Source: Thunnus maccoyii (taxonomy: Eukaryota > Chordata > Actinopteri > Scombriformes > Scombridae). Taken from it: a stretch of DNA of 64,000 bases. Made by a program: the position numbers and the translations under genes. The notes under the pieces were generated by a model. It worked only from the letters and a program-made list of their open reading frames with translations, was not told where the DNA came from and ran no database searches. Positions 27,939 through 40,299 of this stretch are shown one piece after another. The DNA lies in the NCBI RefSeq assembly GCF_910596095.1, contig NC_056539.1:10729501-10793500 (forward strand). The letters are read 5' to 3'. Within the stretch, counting starts at the first letter, position 1; each line of letters begins with the position of its first letter.

Positions 27939-30900
27939 TGTAAATAAAAAAAATATTTATTTGATTTAAAAAAATTTCTTTCAAAAAATGTTTTAATGGT
28001 CTACATGAAATACTGTGTGTGAAAGCCCCACATCAGCACTTTCATCTGGTTTTCTCAGTTTATCTCTACATGATATATAAAGTTATTTTACCTTAGATAT
28101 AAACATGCTTAGTGTTTTCACTGCTGTTCAAACTGCTGTTTAAAATCTGCACTGAAATGAACAAATGAACTACAGGAAAAGCTCAGCAACAGACTGGATG
28201 TCTGATAATCATTTTGACAAAACCACAGTGTAGTAACATCTGCAGCAGCGTCAGACGTCTCTTACTCTTGTGGTGCGTCTCTGCTGCTGTATCCACACTG
28301 ACGGTGGGGCTGTCTGTGCTGCTCGTCTGCTCTGTGTTGAAACTGTCGTTCCTTGGTCTGTGGCCATGGCTGGAGGATGAAATATATCTTTATTTAAATT
28401 ATTACGATTTCAATTGGAAACCTATTCAGAAAACGTGTAATTCAGAATTACAGCTGTCAATTGTTGCTCTTACTGTGACGATGTGCTGGAGGGGGAGTAG
28501 GCCTCAAATGTGTATTGGACCATCGGTTGCTCTGGTAGCTGCAGGTCTCGCACGTGGGCGGCGTACTGCTGGCCCGGGTCGTACAGCTTACTGCTCTCAC
28601 ACAGAGTCTGGTAATGGACGGGAAGGGCTACTGTCTGCATGTGCATGAGCTGGTAGTAGGAGATGGTCGCCTGGCGGAGGAGCAAGAAAAAAATTTCCAG
28701 CTTCCATCACTGCTCAAAAACTTTAGAGTATAAGTCGAGAGAAGGTAAAAAGTTAAGAATATGCTGTCGTAGCGATGAGGGTGTGTGTGTGTGTATTTGT
28801 TCTGACCGAGCGGAGGGTCTGGTCGCTCTGCTTGATGACGTCCTGCAGCTGTCTCAGCACTGTGACCTTTGTGTGCTCCAGCTCATGCAGCTGAGTGGTG
28901 GCATCTGCTATACAGGTCTTGTAGGTGGCCTCCGCCTCGTCTGCCTACACAAAGACGCACATTGCAATTTTTTAATTTTCAGTTTACTTCGTGTGTTTTG
29001 TTTTCTTGTTTGGAGGTAGACATCTTTCACCTTAATACACTGATTAAAAAAAAAAAAAAAGTTTCAATCATCATTTCAATTTCACATAATCATACACTGC
29101 TGAAGAACTACATGTACTTCCTAGATGATGTAGCTGTGAAACAACAGTCACGGATATAAAATCAAGTTGTAGGTAGTGATAAGAACCTTGTTGCGAGCCT
29201 CTTCCTCTAATCGTTTCTTCTTCTCCACAGACTTGGCTGTGGATCCTCCTCCCTCCTCCTCTGCTCTGCTGGCTGCTGTTTTGGCCTTGTCGTACTCCTC
29301 GCAGCGGGTCATGTAGATTTGTTTGGCCTTCCGAAGGTTTGCCTCACACTCCATCTAAAGACAGACGCACACACACACACACACAAAATAAAGCAAATAA
29401 AGTTAGGTCTTAGGTCATTTCTTATTATTACTAGAGAGTCAGACAAACATAACAGCATAAACACATAGCGCTACGTGCACACGTACACAGAAGAACAGAT
29501 CGTACCAGTTTTCTCCTAGCTCGGATCCAGTGTTCCTTGATTTCCTTCCGTTTCTTTTCATGCTCCTGTTTACGCTGCATTAAAGGCTGCAGGAACAAGT
29601 AAACATACAGACAGATATGAGACATGAGGGGTGCAGGGACAGTCCTGATTGGAAGAGATGTCACATTATGGACAGTGTGTTGAGTTCAAATGTTGTGGGT
29701 GCATTTCAAGTAAGAGCAGCACAGCAAAACGGTGCATGGGGGTTCAGGTACCACATACTGATGCAATAAAACACTCCAGTATCACCAGCAGCGGTAGGTA
29801 ATGAGTGACTTCAATACCTGGATGAAGGTCTGGCTGTGCAGGGTGGTGGTGGCCTGCTGCAGACCCACACTCTGCTCCTGGTCCTGCTCCAGAGCCAGAG
29901 AGTAGATGGAGAAGAGGGGCATGTGGGGCTGGAGGGAGCGAATGATAATGATAGATTATCAACGACAGAGGGATTAAATGTCATATTGCTTTTTTTTTTT
30001 TTTTAAATAGTATCTTTAGAGGTGAAATAAATGAGGTTTACATGTGTTATGCTGTGTTTGCAGGACTGGTATAATCTCTGGAGGCCTTTGGAGAACTCCA
30101 TCTCTGGTAAAAACAGAACAGAATCAAATGTCACGAGTAGTTCAACCACTTGCTAATCATTCACTCTATTCATTATCAATTCATGATTAAGTATTTATAA
30201 AATCTTAATAATTACAAATACTAATCACAAGCTGCAAAGAAACAAACCTGTGTCTTAAAATGTGTTATTTTCTTTTAACCGACAGTTAAATAACCCAAAC
30301 CTATCATATTTACAATGAAATAAAACTGTTTAGCAAGCAATATTCTTTTTTACAGGATAAATATCGTCATAAATTTATTTTCTTTCAAATGACCAATCGA
30401 ATAATCCACAAATTGTCTCAGCGCTCCCACCCAGTGAGGTTCGCTTTTCCACGTAGCTTATCAGGTCCTTTGTGTACTTGGAAATGGTTTTGGCATAAAG
30501 CAGAGCAGAGTCCACCCCTCCTTCACTGCGCTGGAGGATCACGTCCACTTCCTCAGCTTTGGCTGTGCGTCAAATAAACAAACATGGGTCACTGCACAAC
30601 TCATCACTATGACAACAAACACTTTTTTGGCTGATTATGACTTGTAGGAGGCGAGAGTTTGCAGCTAGGGTGTGAAGATTCAGAGTTAAAGCGACTGTCT
30701 CCAACTTATTTTGAGCTCACTTATAAACTTATTTCTTTGATTTTCTGTAATGAAATAAAGTTTCTGCGGGTTCTCCTGTTGGATTTATCTGTTCAGTTTA
30801 TGAAGGATATGGCTGTCAAATCCATCAGCTGTCAATCTTGCTGTTTAACACATTAGTGTTAAAGTAGTATTTACATCTGCGGGGGGAGACCTGCCATCCA

Positions 30901-33900
30901 GTGTGTGGAGCAACAAAGGTAAAAGCTTTCATGATCTTATAAAAAAGGTTTGGTCACTACAATCTAGATGACTGAGGGCACAAACTTACAGATGTTCATA
31001 TGAAAATATCAAAGATTAATCATGAGAAGTAGCGTTTTTATAAAAATGTGTAAAAAGGGAGAAAAAGTGAGAAGCAGCAGGTGTCACAAATGGCACCTAA
31101 GAGTTAATAAGAGGGAGAGTGAGTCACTGCCTACCCATGTCCTGCATGTCGCTCCTGAAGTGGCTGCCGTCTCCTCCCTGGCCTGTCGCAGCGTACAAGT
31201 TCTCCATCGACTACAAAGCACAAAGATGATTCATTACTGACGAGCACAGATCTAGGCTCGTCATCAATTGAGGGAGTTTTTTATTTCCACTCAGAGGAAA
31301 GATGGGAAATGAAGAGATATTTAATCACTGTGTATGAATCCTACAGTTTTTGAAATGTACAAATGGGATGACAGTGGTGGCACTCACCCTGCTCTTCTCA
31401 GTGGGCAGCAGGGAGAGCAGCGTGCTGCTGTCCACCTCTCCCATCAGCAGTTCAGACACACTGATAGGAAACACAATAGACACAGCTTGACATCAGCAAC
31501 TTTGGCAAAAGCACAAATATACTGGACATGTGATATGGGTTGTGATGAGAGATCATGGTTAGAAGAATGAACGTCTTCTCAGCGATAAGCATGTGTTTGT
31601 GAAAATTGACCGACAGGGGACGCATTGAGCAGATTTTCAAAAACGAAAGAGAAAAAGAGGAAGAGGCCATTGTAGGAAATCTCAACAGGTACAGAGACAG
31701 GAAATGACAGTTTGATCTGAGTTACTTGTGTCTATCAGAACTCTCTTTTTCTCTGTCCTCAAAATTACTTTTTAATTATTTTTTTCTAAAACCCTTGTGC
31801 CAGCTCTCATTTTCATGTGGTTGACTTGTGGAAGTGGAATCTCCATCTTGGTGTGTTTTCTGTTAACAGAAAGGGGTCAAGCAGAGGAAGAGCAGAGAAG
31901 AGAATGAGGAAACAGACTCGTCAGGCAGATTTCAACTGTCTTTGCCAGCTCACTTCCTCCTAAAGCTCTGACATGTCTAAACCCGTAACGGGCCTGTATC
32001 ACAAGCATGTGATACTGCAAATATACAAGAATACTGACAAATTTGTCTTCTCAATGTTGACTCTTGTTGTCATTATTTTTTTTTAAAGATGGATAAATTC
32101 AGTTAAAAATTATTCATCTTAGAAAAACAGATTTCATAGTTATTACATTTAATAATTTATTTGGTCTCCATTGCTTTTTTTTTAAGCATCTCAATGTCCA
32201 AATAAAGAAAATGTTCTCGATGATTTATCCTCTCCCTGTTGTCAATCTGTTCATTTAGCACCCAGGTAGTGAACAACTTTTTCAAGATTTGGTTTTGTGT
32301 CATACGGTAGAAAGAAAACCACTTCCTGTTTTCAGCTCTGCCTCATGCAAATGTGTCACCATCGCTGCACTTCTCTCTCCAATTCCCAACAACGGATTAC
32401 TTTGTACGCATTAACACACACATACAAACGTGCGTAATACTTGCGTCTTCTGGCTGTAAAATGAGTAATGCCTGTTCAGACACTGACATGGATCAACTGA
32501 CACATCACTGACATTCTCATACAGTCATTGGAGCGAGGACAATAACCGTCTATAGGTACAAGCAAGATCAAATAGCAGTGGATTATTATAGGTTTAAAAA
32601 GGTTATAATTTGATGATCATACCTATTGTAAAAAAAAAAAAGGTGTAGCAGATACTCACTTGCTGCTAAAAGCAACTGCAATGGTTTCTATTGCCTTCTC
32701 AAACTCCTTTTTGTCTGCCTCGTTACTGGCCTCGTAGTGGAAACCTGAAAAAAAAAAAAATCACAGCCAGGCATGTGTTCAGGTTTCAGGTGTGGTTTGA
32801 TTAACAGTGGTGACCAACTGCCAGACGTACAGTACCAGTCACATGTTTAGACACACCATCCTGTTCACTTGAATGAGAAAAGTTGTCCAAACTTTTGACT
32901 GGTACTGTATATGTTGACTGAGGATGATGGATGAAATTTATGTTTATGAATCAACAGCTTTATTTTCCTGTCTGGCCGTTTATAAGACCCGTCCCTCTTG
33001 GGATTATTCAGACACATTAATCAACCAAACAACAACAACAACAACATCTAGAGGTGCATCTGTTTGTCAGCTTTGTATTTATGATTCAGGTCATAAATAA
33101 ATAGTCTGTAGTCCATGTAACATACAGCATGACTTAATCAGTTTTATTTCTACTTCTATTCCATGAATTAGAAATATATTCAGAAAATATATTTAAATTA
33201 GGTTAAATTATGTTTACAGCATATGTATAAAACTAGATTTTATGAATTTATTAAATTATAGAATATTAAATCTTATTTCATCAGCATTTCCCCAAGTGAA
33301 TTATGAATAAACAAATAAAATAAAAAAACTAATTCTTCTTTTCATACATCCTTCTCTCTGCATGTGTTTTCCATACATTGTGTTTATGGCTGAGGGCGTC
33401 TCTGTACAACTGACTGACCTTTGACTTTGGATATGAGTTTGCCAGCTGCAGTGAGGATCTCCACGGTGTTGAGCAGAGGGTAGGTGTTAATAACCTGACG
33501 CAGCACACGCAGCACCTCTCCCAAACACTCATGGGCCACGGGCCGTTGACTCTCCTTCCCTGGAAGAGTGGGAGGGAGGGAACAGGAGACGGGTGAGACG
33601 AGCAAGAAACCAGAAGAGACAGAACAGGCTGAGTAGGACTGGTTTTGGATGTTTGGTTCAATCAATCACAAGTATTTAGTTGCCTTTATTTTTTTTGTGT
33701 CATGTTATCATTGCATGATAAGACAGTTGCAAACAGGGACCATTGTGAAATTGCTCTTCTGTTGTGCTTTCAAGGCTCTCACATCTGAGATTCTTTTTCC
33801 CCTACTCATATTTCAAGATTCAAGATTTAGTTTGTCATTTTCTTGTGTATTTGCATACACAAAAAAAACCCCCCAAAAACCACCCCTCCCAAAAAATGTG

Positions 33901-35507
33901 GAAATGCTGTTCCTCCCAGCCCACAGCAGTGCAACAACAACAGAAAGGATAAAGAAAGTACTTGTCTCAGTTCGATGTAGAAAGCTCTAGCATGTAAACC
34001 AGTGACCAGCACTGATGGGAGAGTTATACAATCCTTGATCAGATGTCCAGAGTGTCCATGAGTGCAACAAGGAAGAGTTTGAAATGGTCCCTACTAAAAA
34101 AAATGCATTACAACTGGATGGTAACGTTGGACAAAAAATAAAGTACATCAAGTGTTCACTGCGGTGAATTTTGCAACTCCGTTTTAAAAGGGGCAAGTTC
34201 AGTTTCCTGGTCATGAGAGGTACCACTCAGCCTGTCAAAACGGTTGTATAATGTCTTCTGTGGCTGTGGAGGGAGATTTTTAAGCCTTACCCAAAAAATA
34301 GATCTGAGTTTCTGCTTGAGACTTTAAATTTATAACAGAAAGCCTATGATACAAACAACTGAGCATTAATAAGGAGAGAGGTTCTTAAAGAATCTATCAA
34401 GTTGCATTTTGGGAAACACAGAATCCAGGGTTGCTGGAGTTTGACCCCCCAAAAGAGACTAAAAGTCAGCATCTGAGTCTCTGCTGCTTTTGTCTTTGAA
34501 CATTCTTTTTTCCGTTTCCCAAAACACCCAACTTTATTGAAGTGAAGTACTAAATTAGTAGAGTACCCCCTTTAAAGGACAGGTTCACAATTTTTCACAC
34601 CTGTCTTCAAACAGTAGTCAGATGTCCAAATGAATATTGAAAAAAGGTGTTGCTCACTAATCATTCCTCCTGTTCATACTGATTATTAGAAGATCCCTCC
34701 AAATGCACTTATAATGTAAGTGATTGGGGACAAAATCCACAGTCCTTGTTTTTTGAAAAAATGTATTTAAAAAATTATCTTAAGGTAATATGAGGCTTCA
34801 GCTGACCAAATTAGTCAAATACAGTGGATATCTTCCACAGTTACTGTCTTTTTAGTATAAAATTCCCTCTTTGTGTTTCCTCAGACGATATTTCTCTGTT
34901 GAAATGTGGTAAAAGACCGTAACAAAAGAGGGAATTTGGCACTAAAAAGACTAACTTTCAAAAGATATCCACTTGATTTGACTAATTTGGTGGCTGAAGC
35001 CTCATATTAGCTTCAGATAAACTTTTAAATTCATCCCCTCCCCCCCATATCACTTACATTGTAGGTGCATTATGAAGGGATCTCATAATGGTCAGTATGA
35101 TCAGGAGGAATGATTACAGCAAGAAAATCCTATTTCAATGTTCATTCGGCCACCTGACTATCGTTTTAGGGCATGAAAAACTGTGAACCCATCCTCTAAG
35201 TCTCTGCAAGTCAATGTTTGTCCAGTGCTGCGGTATGGAAGGTGTGAACGTCAGCCCAAAAGAATCGTGGTACATTTGTAAAAATGTTCATCGGTAATGT
35301 GAAAATCAGAGAGTTGATGGTCAACAATCTGCAGTATGCTCCTTTAAGTTGGTGCGCAGTGGAGAGGAGCGGCAGAGAAACAGTGTCTGAGTGCAGACAG
35401 CGATAACGAGCAAATAAGTCTGAGTGTCAGACAGGTCGAGTCGAGCGCCGTGCCAGCTTCTCTGCTTTGATGTAACTGGTGACACATCTGCAGTCTCATT
35501 TCCTCCT

Positions 35508-35566
<59 letters not shown>

Positions 35567-38500
35567 GTTTTGTTAACTTTTTTCTGCAACCTCATAATCC
35601 TCCGTATGGCCTTCTGCTAATTGAGCCAGCTCGCTCCCAGAGAAGGCCAGAGGGCAGCTGATCCTCCATCCTTCCACTGTCTGTCAGAAAATGTGTGTCA
35701 GAGTGTCTGTGCAGCAGTAGCACAGTAAGAACAGAGTGACCTGAACATTGTGCCAGAGAGGATGTGGTCTTTTCTATTGTTTTGCAAGATTAGAAACTAA
35801 TTCTGGTACTCTACCACATCTGCTTTCTGTAGCTCATGAAAGGAAATCACCTTAATTTTACAAAAAACATTTAGGAGGTAAAATGTTTAAGAAATTAAGT
35901 GGAACCTAACGGTCCCTGGATGGCAGTGGGCAGGAGACGTGGCTAAAACTCTTGATTGTGCTGCTGATTAAGAGGAGGGGTGGCGGCACGTCACCGTGAT
36001 GCAGCCAGCCTATCAGAGGAGGAAGTGTGGACGAGGCCTTTCTGTCAGAGGCTATCCATCATGGCTTCCTGTTTAGAAAGCTCACTCTGGGTGGAGAACG
36101 TGACAGAACAGAGTCAGATAACAGAAGGCAGAAAGACACGTAAACAGCTCTTTCTGTCTCTTCTTTTCACCACGTATCTCTGCTTGAAAAAAGAAACCTG
36201 AGAAAACAACCTGATGCAAGAGCTTTACGACTTGAAACTCAAAACTAAAGCGCCTGTTCTTTTTAGGTCAAACGTGTGTAGCAGGTGGCGTTATGTCTGA
36301 ACAAGTGGTATCTAGTCCACAAGGAAAGTTTAGGTGTTTTTCCATTTTAAGCGTTGCTGCCTTGCGCAGGAGGAAGAATGTGTATAAGAGGCTGCAGTAA
36401 ACAAGAAGCTGGCTTCCTGCTGGAGACAAGAGTGCGGTCGACACTGTGGGCGCAGCGGAAACGCAGCCTTTCATTTGGAGAGAGGAAGCTCAGAGCCACT
36501 TGTAAACTGCTGGTGCAGGGTGGCTCCGCCCTTCTATACCACGAACCGCTCCTCCCCCCCCCCCAAACGCAACGCACATGTGTTGACATAGACTTCCAGC
36601 AATACACCATCTGATCTAATTAGTCGCAATTCAGTGGTTAATAACACCTGCATAAGAGATATTCTCAATTTCTTTCTTTCATTTTCACTAACACTGCAAA
36701 AAAAATAAACAATAATAATAAACAGGATTTTTTTTCAAGCCTCATTTAAAATTACATTATTAAAATAGATTGTTAAGAATTAATTTTAGAAAATAGGCAT
36801 GGATGACAGTTGATAATAAAAACACTTCAGTTTATTACCAATATTAGTAATATTTTCCACCAGGGGAAAATATTACTAACTTCAAAAAAGTTCATCTTGA
36901 GCTGATAATAAAAAATACTGTTTTTTATATATTAGAAATCAATTGAAGTCATTACTGCAATGTCCAGTTGAAGTTTATCTTGGTGTGGTTTATTTATTAC
37001 ATTTTTCTTATTTCACTTTTAGCCTGAGACTACCTCTGATAATGCTGCAGTTCAGCTCTAAACTCATGTGATTTCATCCATTTGTAGTATTGTGAAATAA
37101 ATTAATGCATAATAATTGTGAAAAAGTGATTTTTTTTCCTCCAGACTATACTTGTACCATCAAAATCTATAAACCCTAGTGGGCGAACAGGACTGATGTA
37201 AGAGTGACAGAAGCCTCCTGTGGATTCTTTGTCCTCTTTGTGTCAAAATGGAGAAGAGAGAAGTCAAACACTATTGTTCTGTCTGCAGGATAACTTGTTC
37301 CCATAATTTAGGAGTTCACATGTACATACAACAATGACACCAATCAGAAACAATGACACACTGTCACCAGGCATCATCGCTCAACAGTGTTTTATGTTGT
37401 GAAAACAGGCATTATTCATGTCTTCAGCTCTGTGATCACAGCGCAGCAAAAGGAGGATCAGGACTCATTCTCAGAGCGTTTGTTCCAAACCCAGATCCAC
37501 CCACAATGCATTTCCTTTCACAAGTTTCTCTGACTTGTCATTTGGCAAAAATGGACCCATCTCTCAAGACAGACCGGAGCCCGACTCATTCAGAAATATC
37601 TGTGCCTCCGTCTCACCCCTCTGTGAACTGTGCCTGGCTGGTGGAAGTTTGTCGACAAAAAAAAAAAAAAAAAACTTAAATCGTTCACAGTTCTTACCTT
37701 CAGTCAGCACGACATCCTTCAGTTTCTCCACGGCCTCAGCGAAGCGCGCCACGTCCCTCAGCAGGGCTGGGATATCCTCAACCTCAATGGCCGTGCTCTC
37801 TGGACCATCGGACGGAGGGGTCGGGGTCAAGGCTCCTTTCCCCTGGCCTTTAGTGAACACCCACGACTGGAGAGGGGGGAACCCTGAGGAGACACGACGG
37901 AGCACAATGACTCAAGCGTTTAACGTCCAGTGTAACGCTGAAACCACAAACAGAAAACTCATCGACTATAATTTTGATATTTGATTGTTTAAGCTATTTA
38001 TCAAGAAAAAAATAACAAACATTCTCTAGTTTCAGCTTCTGAAATATGAGAATTTGCTGCCTTATCCTCTGGTAAACTGCCATTTCATCATTTTCTCCAC
38101 AATAAATTGAAAAAATTGGTTGCAATGCTAATCTTGATTGTCTATTGATGGGAAAAACAGTCCTTGGAACACTACTTTACCATAGATGACTCTTTAAATT
38201 GTATTGAAGTTTCAAAATTAATCTTTGCACACTTTATTTATAATCCTCAAGTGGCTTTTTGAATTAAAAAAAAAAAAATCAGTTGCCTGTTGGTAAATTT
38301 CCAGTAGACAGAAGGTATTTTGAACATTTGACACCTTGAGATGTCTCTCTCTACAGATTGGCTTTGTGTTTCCGTTTCGGCGCAGGTGTGAACGTGTTGC
38401 CTGCACGTGTACAGCGGAGAGGAATCAGACTGTATCTGAGTATATTTCACTATATAAACAATGTGACCATTAGGTGCTGGTGTTTTTGAGCCGGACCTGC

Positions 38501-39751
38501 AGCGCTGGCGTGTCTGCTCAGGCTGGTGGGTCTCTTCAGGGTGGACATGGGAGACGGACAGCCCACTCCTTGCATCGCTGCCATCTTACTCTGCTGGGCG
38601 CTCGGGGTGCCCGGGCAGGATGGGGAGGGGTCTGACGTTGGGGTAAGCATTGAAGAGGAGGAGGGCGAAGAGGAGAGGGCGGCATCACCAGCATCTTTCC
38701 GGGGCTGCTCCTGGAGAATGGACAGCTGGGGGAGGACAGGAAGATAAGAGCAAAAAAGGTCACGCGATTTAAGGTATCCGCCTCCACCTGAATGGCATGA
38801 GGGCGCAAACATGACCAACGTAAATGCAAGCTAAGCTGTTGTTGGTAAACACACATATGAAGACTTTCGCAAGATCCTGTGCCGCGTTGTGCAACACTTC
38901 CTCACTCCAAGCGGCTGACGGGTGTGGCAAACTGAGCAGGGCGCAGAAACACAGAAATGTCATTTACTGTTTGGACTATGAATAGTGATATTTGCAGGAG
39001 TGGAAACGACCTTCTCATGTGTCTACAAAACAGACATAAAAACTCATGAAGATGTTTGCTTTGCCCGGTTAATCTCACTCATCTCACATTTATAAATTTA
39101 GATTATAGTCCATGTAGGCCTGAAATATGAGGCAAAGCAAAGGATTGTTTGTCACTGTGACAAATAATGCAAATATCTTTTCACTGGTTGAAGAATTTCA
39201 CATTTCTACAACAAGGTTTCACAACAAAGCAATCCCTGCGTATTTGCCATCAGTTGTAGACAGATAAGATCTCATTTGTATATGCTCACACGTACCTGCT
39301 TAAGCCATACATTGTGCTTGTTAGGCAGTATGTCCAGTATGTCCTTGCCTTTAGACTCAGCTTTCCTAACTCTCTGACTCGTAGAGTAAGGGTTGTAGCT
39401 ATTTTTGCCACCACGTTTCAGCATGCTCCTTCCCTCTAAAGCTTTGTCCCCATTCTACTAGTCAAGTTTTGAAACTGATCGGGCAAGAGCTTTCACACGC
39501 ATACACTCACACACACACACACATGTTGTAGCCTGCCTCTCTTGGTGTTAAAAAACCCCACACAAGATACTTCCTATGTGCCAGAAATGAGCCAGATACA
39601 CACACAGTTAGTTTTAATTATTTAGCTGTGTGGCATTATAACGGCACAAATAGTTTCACACTATTCAGTTTCTCACCCTCATCACACCAGCTCAGATCTT
39701 TCAGATTTAAACAAAACTTGATTTAACAGTATTCAAACTCACACACAAGCA

Positions 39752-39782
<31 letters not shown>

Positions 39783-39976
39783 TGTCACTCCTGGTACTGA
39801 GCCCTGTCTGCAGCCGGTCCCCTCCAGCTGAAGGTCATCTGACACTACACTCACACACAAACCAGAAGTGATGCGCTACTCACAGACTGGGCGCCGCTCT
39901 GCGGACCTGGGCTTCCTGCTCGGCTCTTCTTCGAGATGGATGGCGTCTTGATGAGTTCCCGTTTCTTCCTGAACAT
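23457..39976 (-). CDS. arhgap45: Rho GTPase-activating protein 45 (HMHA1)
   Basis: F-BAR/RhoGAP protein that switches off Rho-family GTPases at membranes. Exons on the minus strand: 39976-39884, 38725-38497, 37883-37698, 33559-33419, 32744-32660, 31460-31388, 31210-31135, 30562-30431, 30103-30042, 29928-29818, 29586-29506, 29354-29187, 28944-28807, 28670-28474, 28369-28266, 27442-27356, 27195-27094, 26972-26809, 26665-26477, 26391-26254, 25583-25309, 25204-24967, 24418-24316, 23908-23457; 3624 nt, 1207 aa (human about 1136). F-BAR with coiled coil at about 296-550. C1 zinc finger at about 716-760 (CRECDSYVYF, ECEECFLACHKRC). RhoGAP at about 770-1000, with arginine finger Arg810 in GIYRVNG. 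The acidic tail ends EPEFV as in human. The start MFRKKREL is chosen by homology. The longest intron, 33560-37697, holds repeats only. Confidence 0.96.
24080..24245 (+). mobile_element. Dispersed teleost repeat in the last arhgap45 intron
   Basis: Contains hallmarks of a very common fish interspersed repeat: GGACTGTACTTGTATAGCGC, ACCACTCAAAGCGCTTTT, CAGTATCTTGCTCAAGGACA and GGAGCCGGGAGTCAAACC. It is non-coding and lies between coding exons 23 and 24 of arhgap45. Confidence 0.75.
27894..27935. repeat. TA dinucleotide microsatellite
   Basis: About 21 TA units in the arhgap45 intron at 27443-28265. Confidence 0.97.
32828..32909. mobile_element. Miniature Tc1/mariner-like element
   Basis: 82-nt segment whose ends are perfect inverted copies of 13 nt (TACAGTACCAGTC at 32828-32840, and its complement at 32897-32909), bounded by TA as expected for Tc1/mariner target sites. 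Inside are inverted GTTTAGACA-like and GTCCAAAC-like blocks. It is non-coding and lies in arhgap45 intron 4. Confidence 0.7.
33814..33900. repeat. Fragment of a dispersed repeat
   Basis: TTTCAAGATTCAAGATTTAG followed by TTTGTCATTTTC and a C-rich run resembles the 3' end of a common fish retroelement (usually TTCAAGATTCAAGA, then TTTATTGTCAT). It lies in arhgap45 intron 3. Confidence 0.4.
34574..35198. mobile_element. Palindromic fold-back element, about 620 bp
   Basis: The left arm (34574 to about 34880) and right arm (about 34910-35198) are inverted copies along nearly their whole length. Examples: AAGGACAGGTTCACA against TGTGAACCCATCCT; ATCATTCCTCCTG against CAGGAGGAATGAT; AATGTAAGTGAT against ATCACTTACATT; AATATGAGGCTTCAGC against GCTGAAGCCTCATATT; AATTCCCTCTTTG near the centre. 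Only about 30 nt remain unpaired in the middle. It is non-coding and fits a palindromic MITE common in teleosts. It lies in arhgap45 intron 3. Confidence 0.8.
35514..35564. repeat. AC dinucleotide microsatellite
   Basis: About 25 AC units in arhgap45 intron 3. The short frames across it are artefacts of the repeat. Confidence 0.97.
37975..38085 (-). mobile_element. Dispersed teleost repeat, inverted copy
   Basis: The segment with TTCTCTAGTTTCAGCTTCTG and GAGAATTTGCTGCC is the inverted relative of the block at 59815-60060, whose complement reads TCTGGTTT and CCAGCTTCTCAAATGTG. It is non-coding and lies in arhgap45 intron 2. Confidence 0.5.
39755..39782. repeat. CA dinucleotide microsatellite
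   Basis: About 14 CA units, just downstream of arhgap45 coding exon 1. A shorter CA run lies near 39508-39522. Confidence 0.95.
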
Positions 39977-40290
39977 CTTCAGGGTGCCTTTTCCGTCCAT
40001 CCCGACCTCTTTAAGTTTCACGTACAGCCCCCCCACCCACCCCCCTACTCGCCACTTGGGTGCTCTGCAGCTCGCGCTCAGCGGGACGTCGGTGCCATCC
40101 AGGCCAACCTTAAGCCACGATAATTGTCTGTCTGTCTTCCTCCTGCTGTCGCACATTGAGCCGCGCAGGCTCACTGACAGAGAGACAGACAGCTCACCGC
40201 AAACTGTGCGCTGTATCCGCTCTGCGCGCGCGCGGATACGCGTTTGTTTCCTCAAGGGGGGGGGAGGAGAGACACGCGGGAGCAATACTA
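39884..40290 (-). promoter_or_regulatory. arhgap45: arhgap45 GC-rich 5' region
   Basis: GC- and CpG-rich block over coding exon 1 and its upstream side, including GCGCGCGCGGATACGCG at about 40226-40242. The reading frame of MFRKKREL stays open upstream to about 40285, with further in-frame ATGs (MDGKGTLK at 40000, and others upstream), so the N terminus is not fixed by a stop codon. The start at 39976 is preferred because the human protein begins there. Confidence 0.6.
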
Positions 40291-40299
40291 CTTTCTGAC

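Noticed and set aside
28214..28648. Plus-strand 144-codon frame
   Set aside because: It is antisense to arhgap45 exons 14 and 15, which have clear homology and splice sites on the minus strand.
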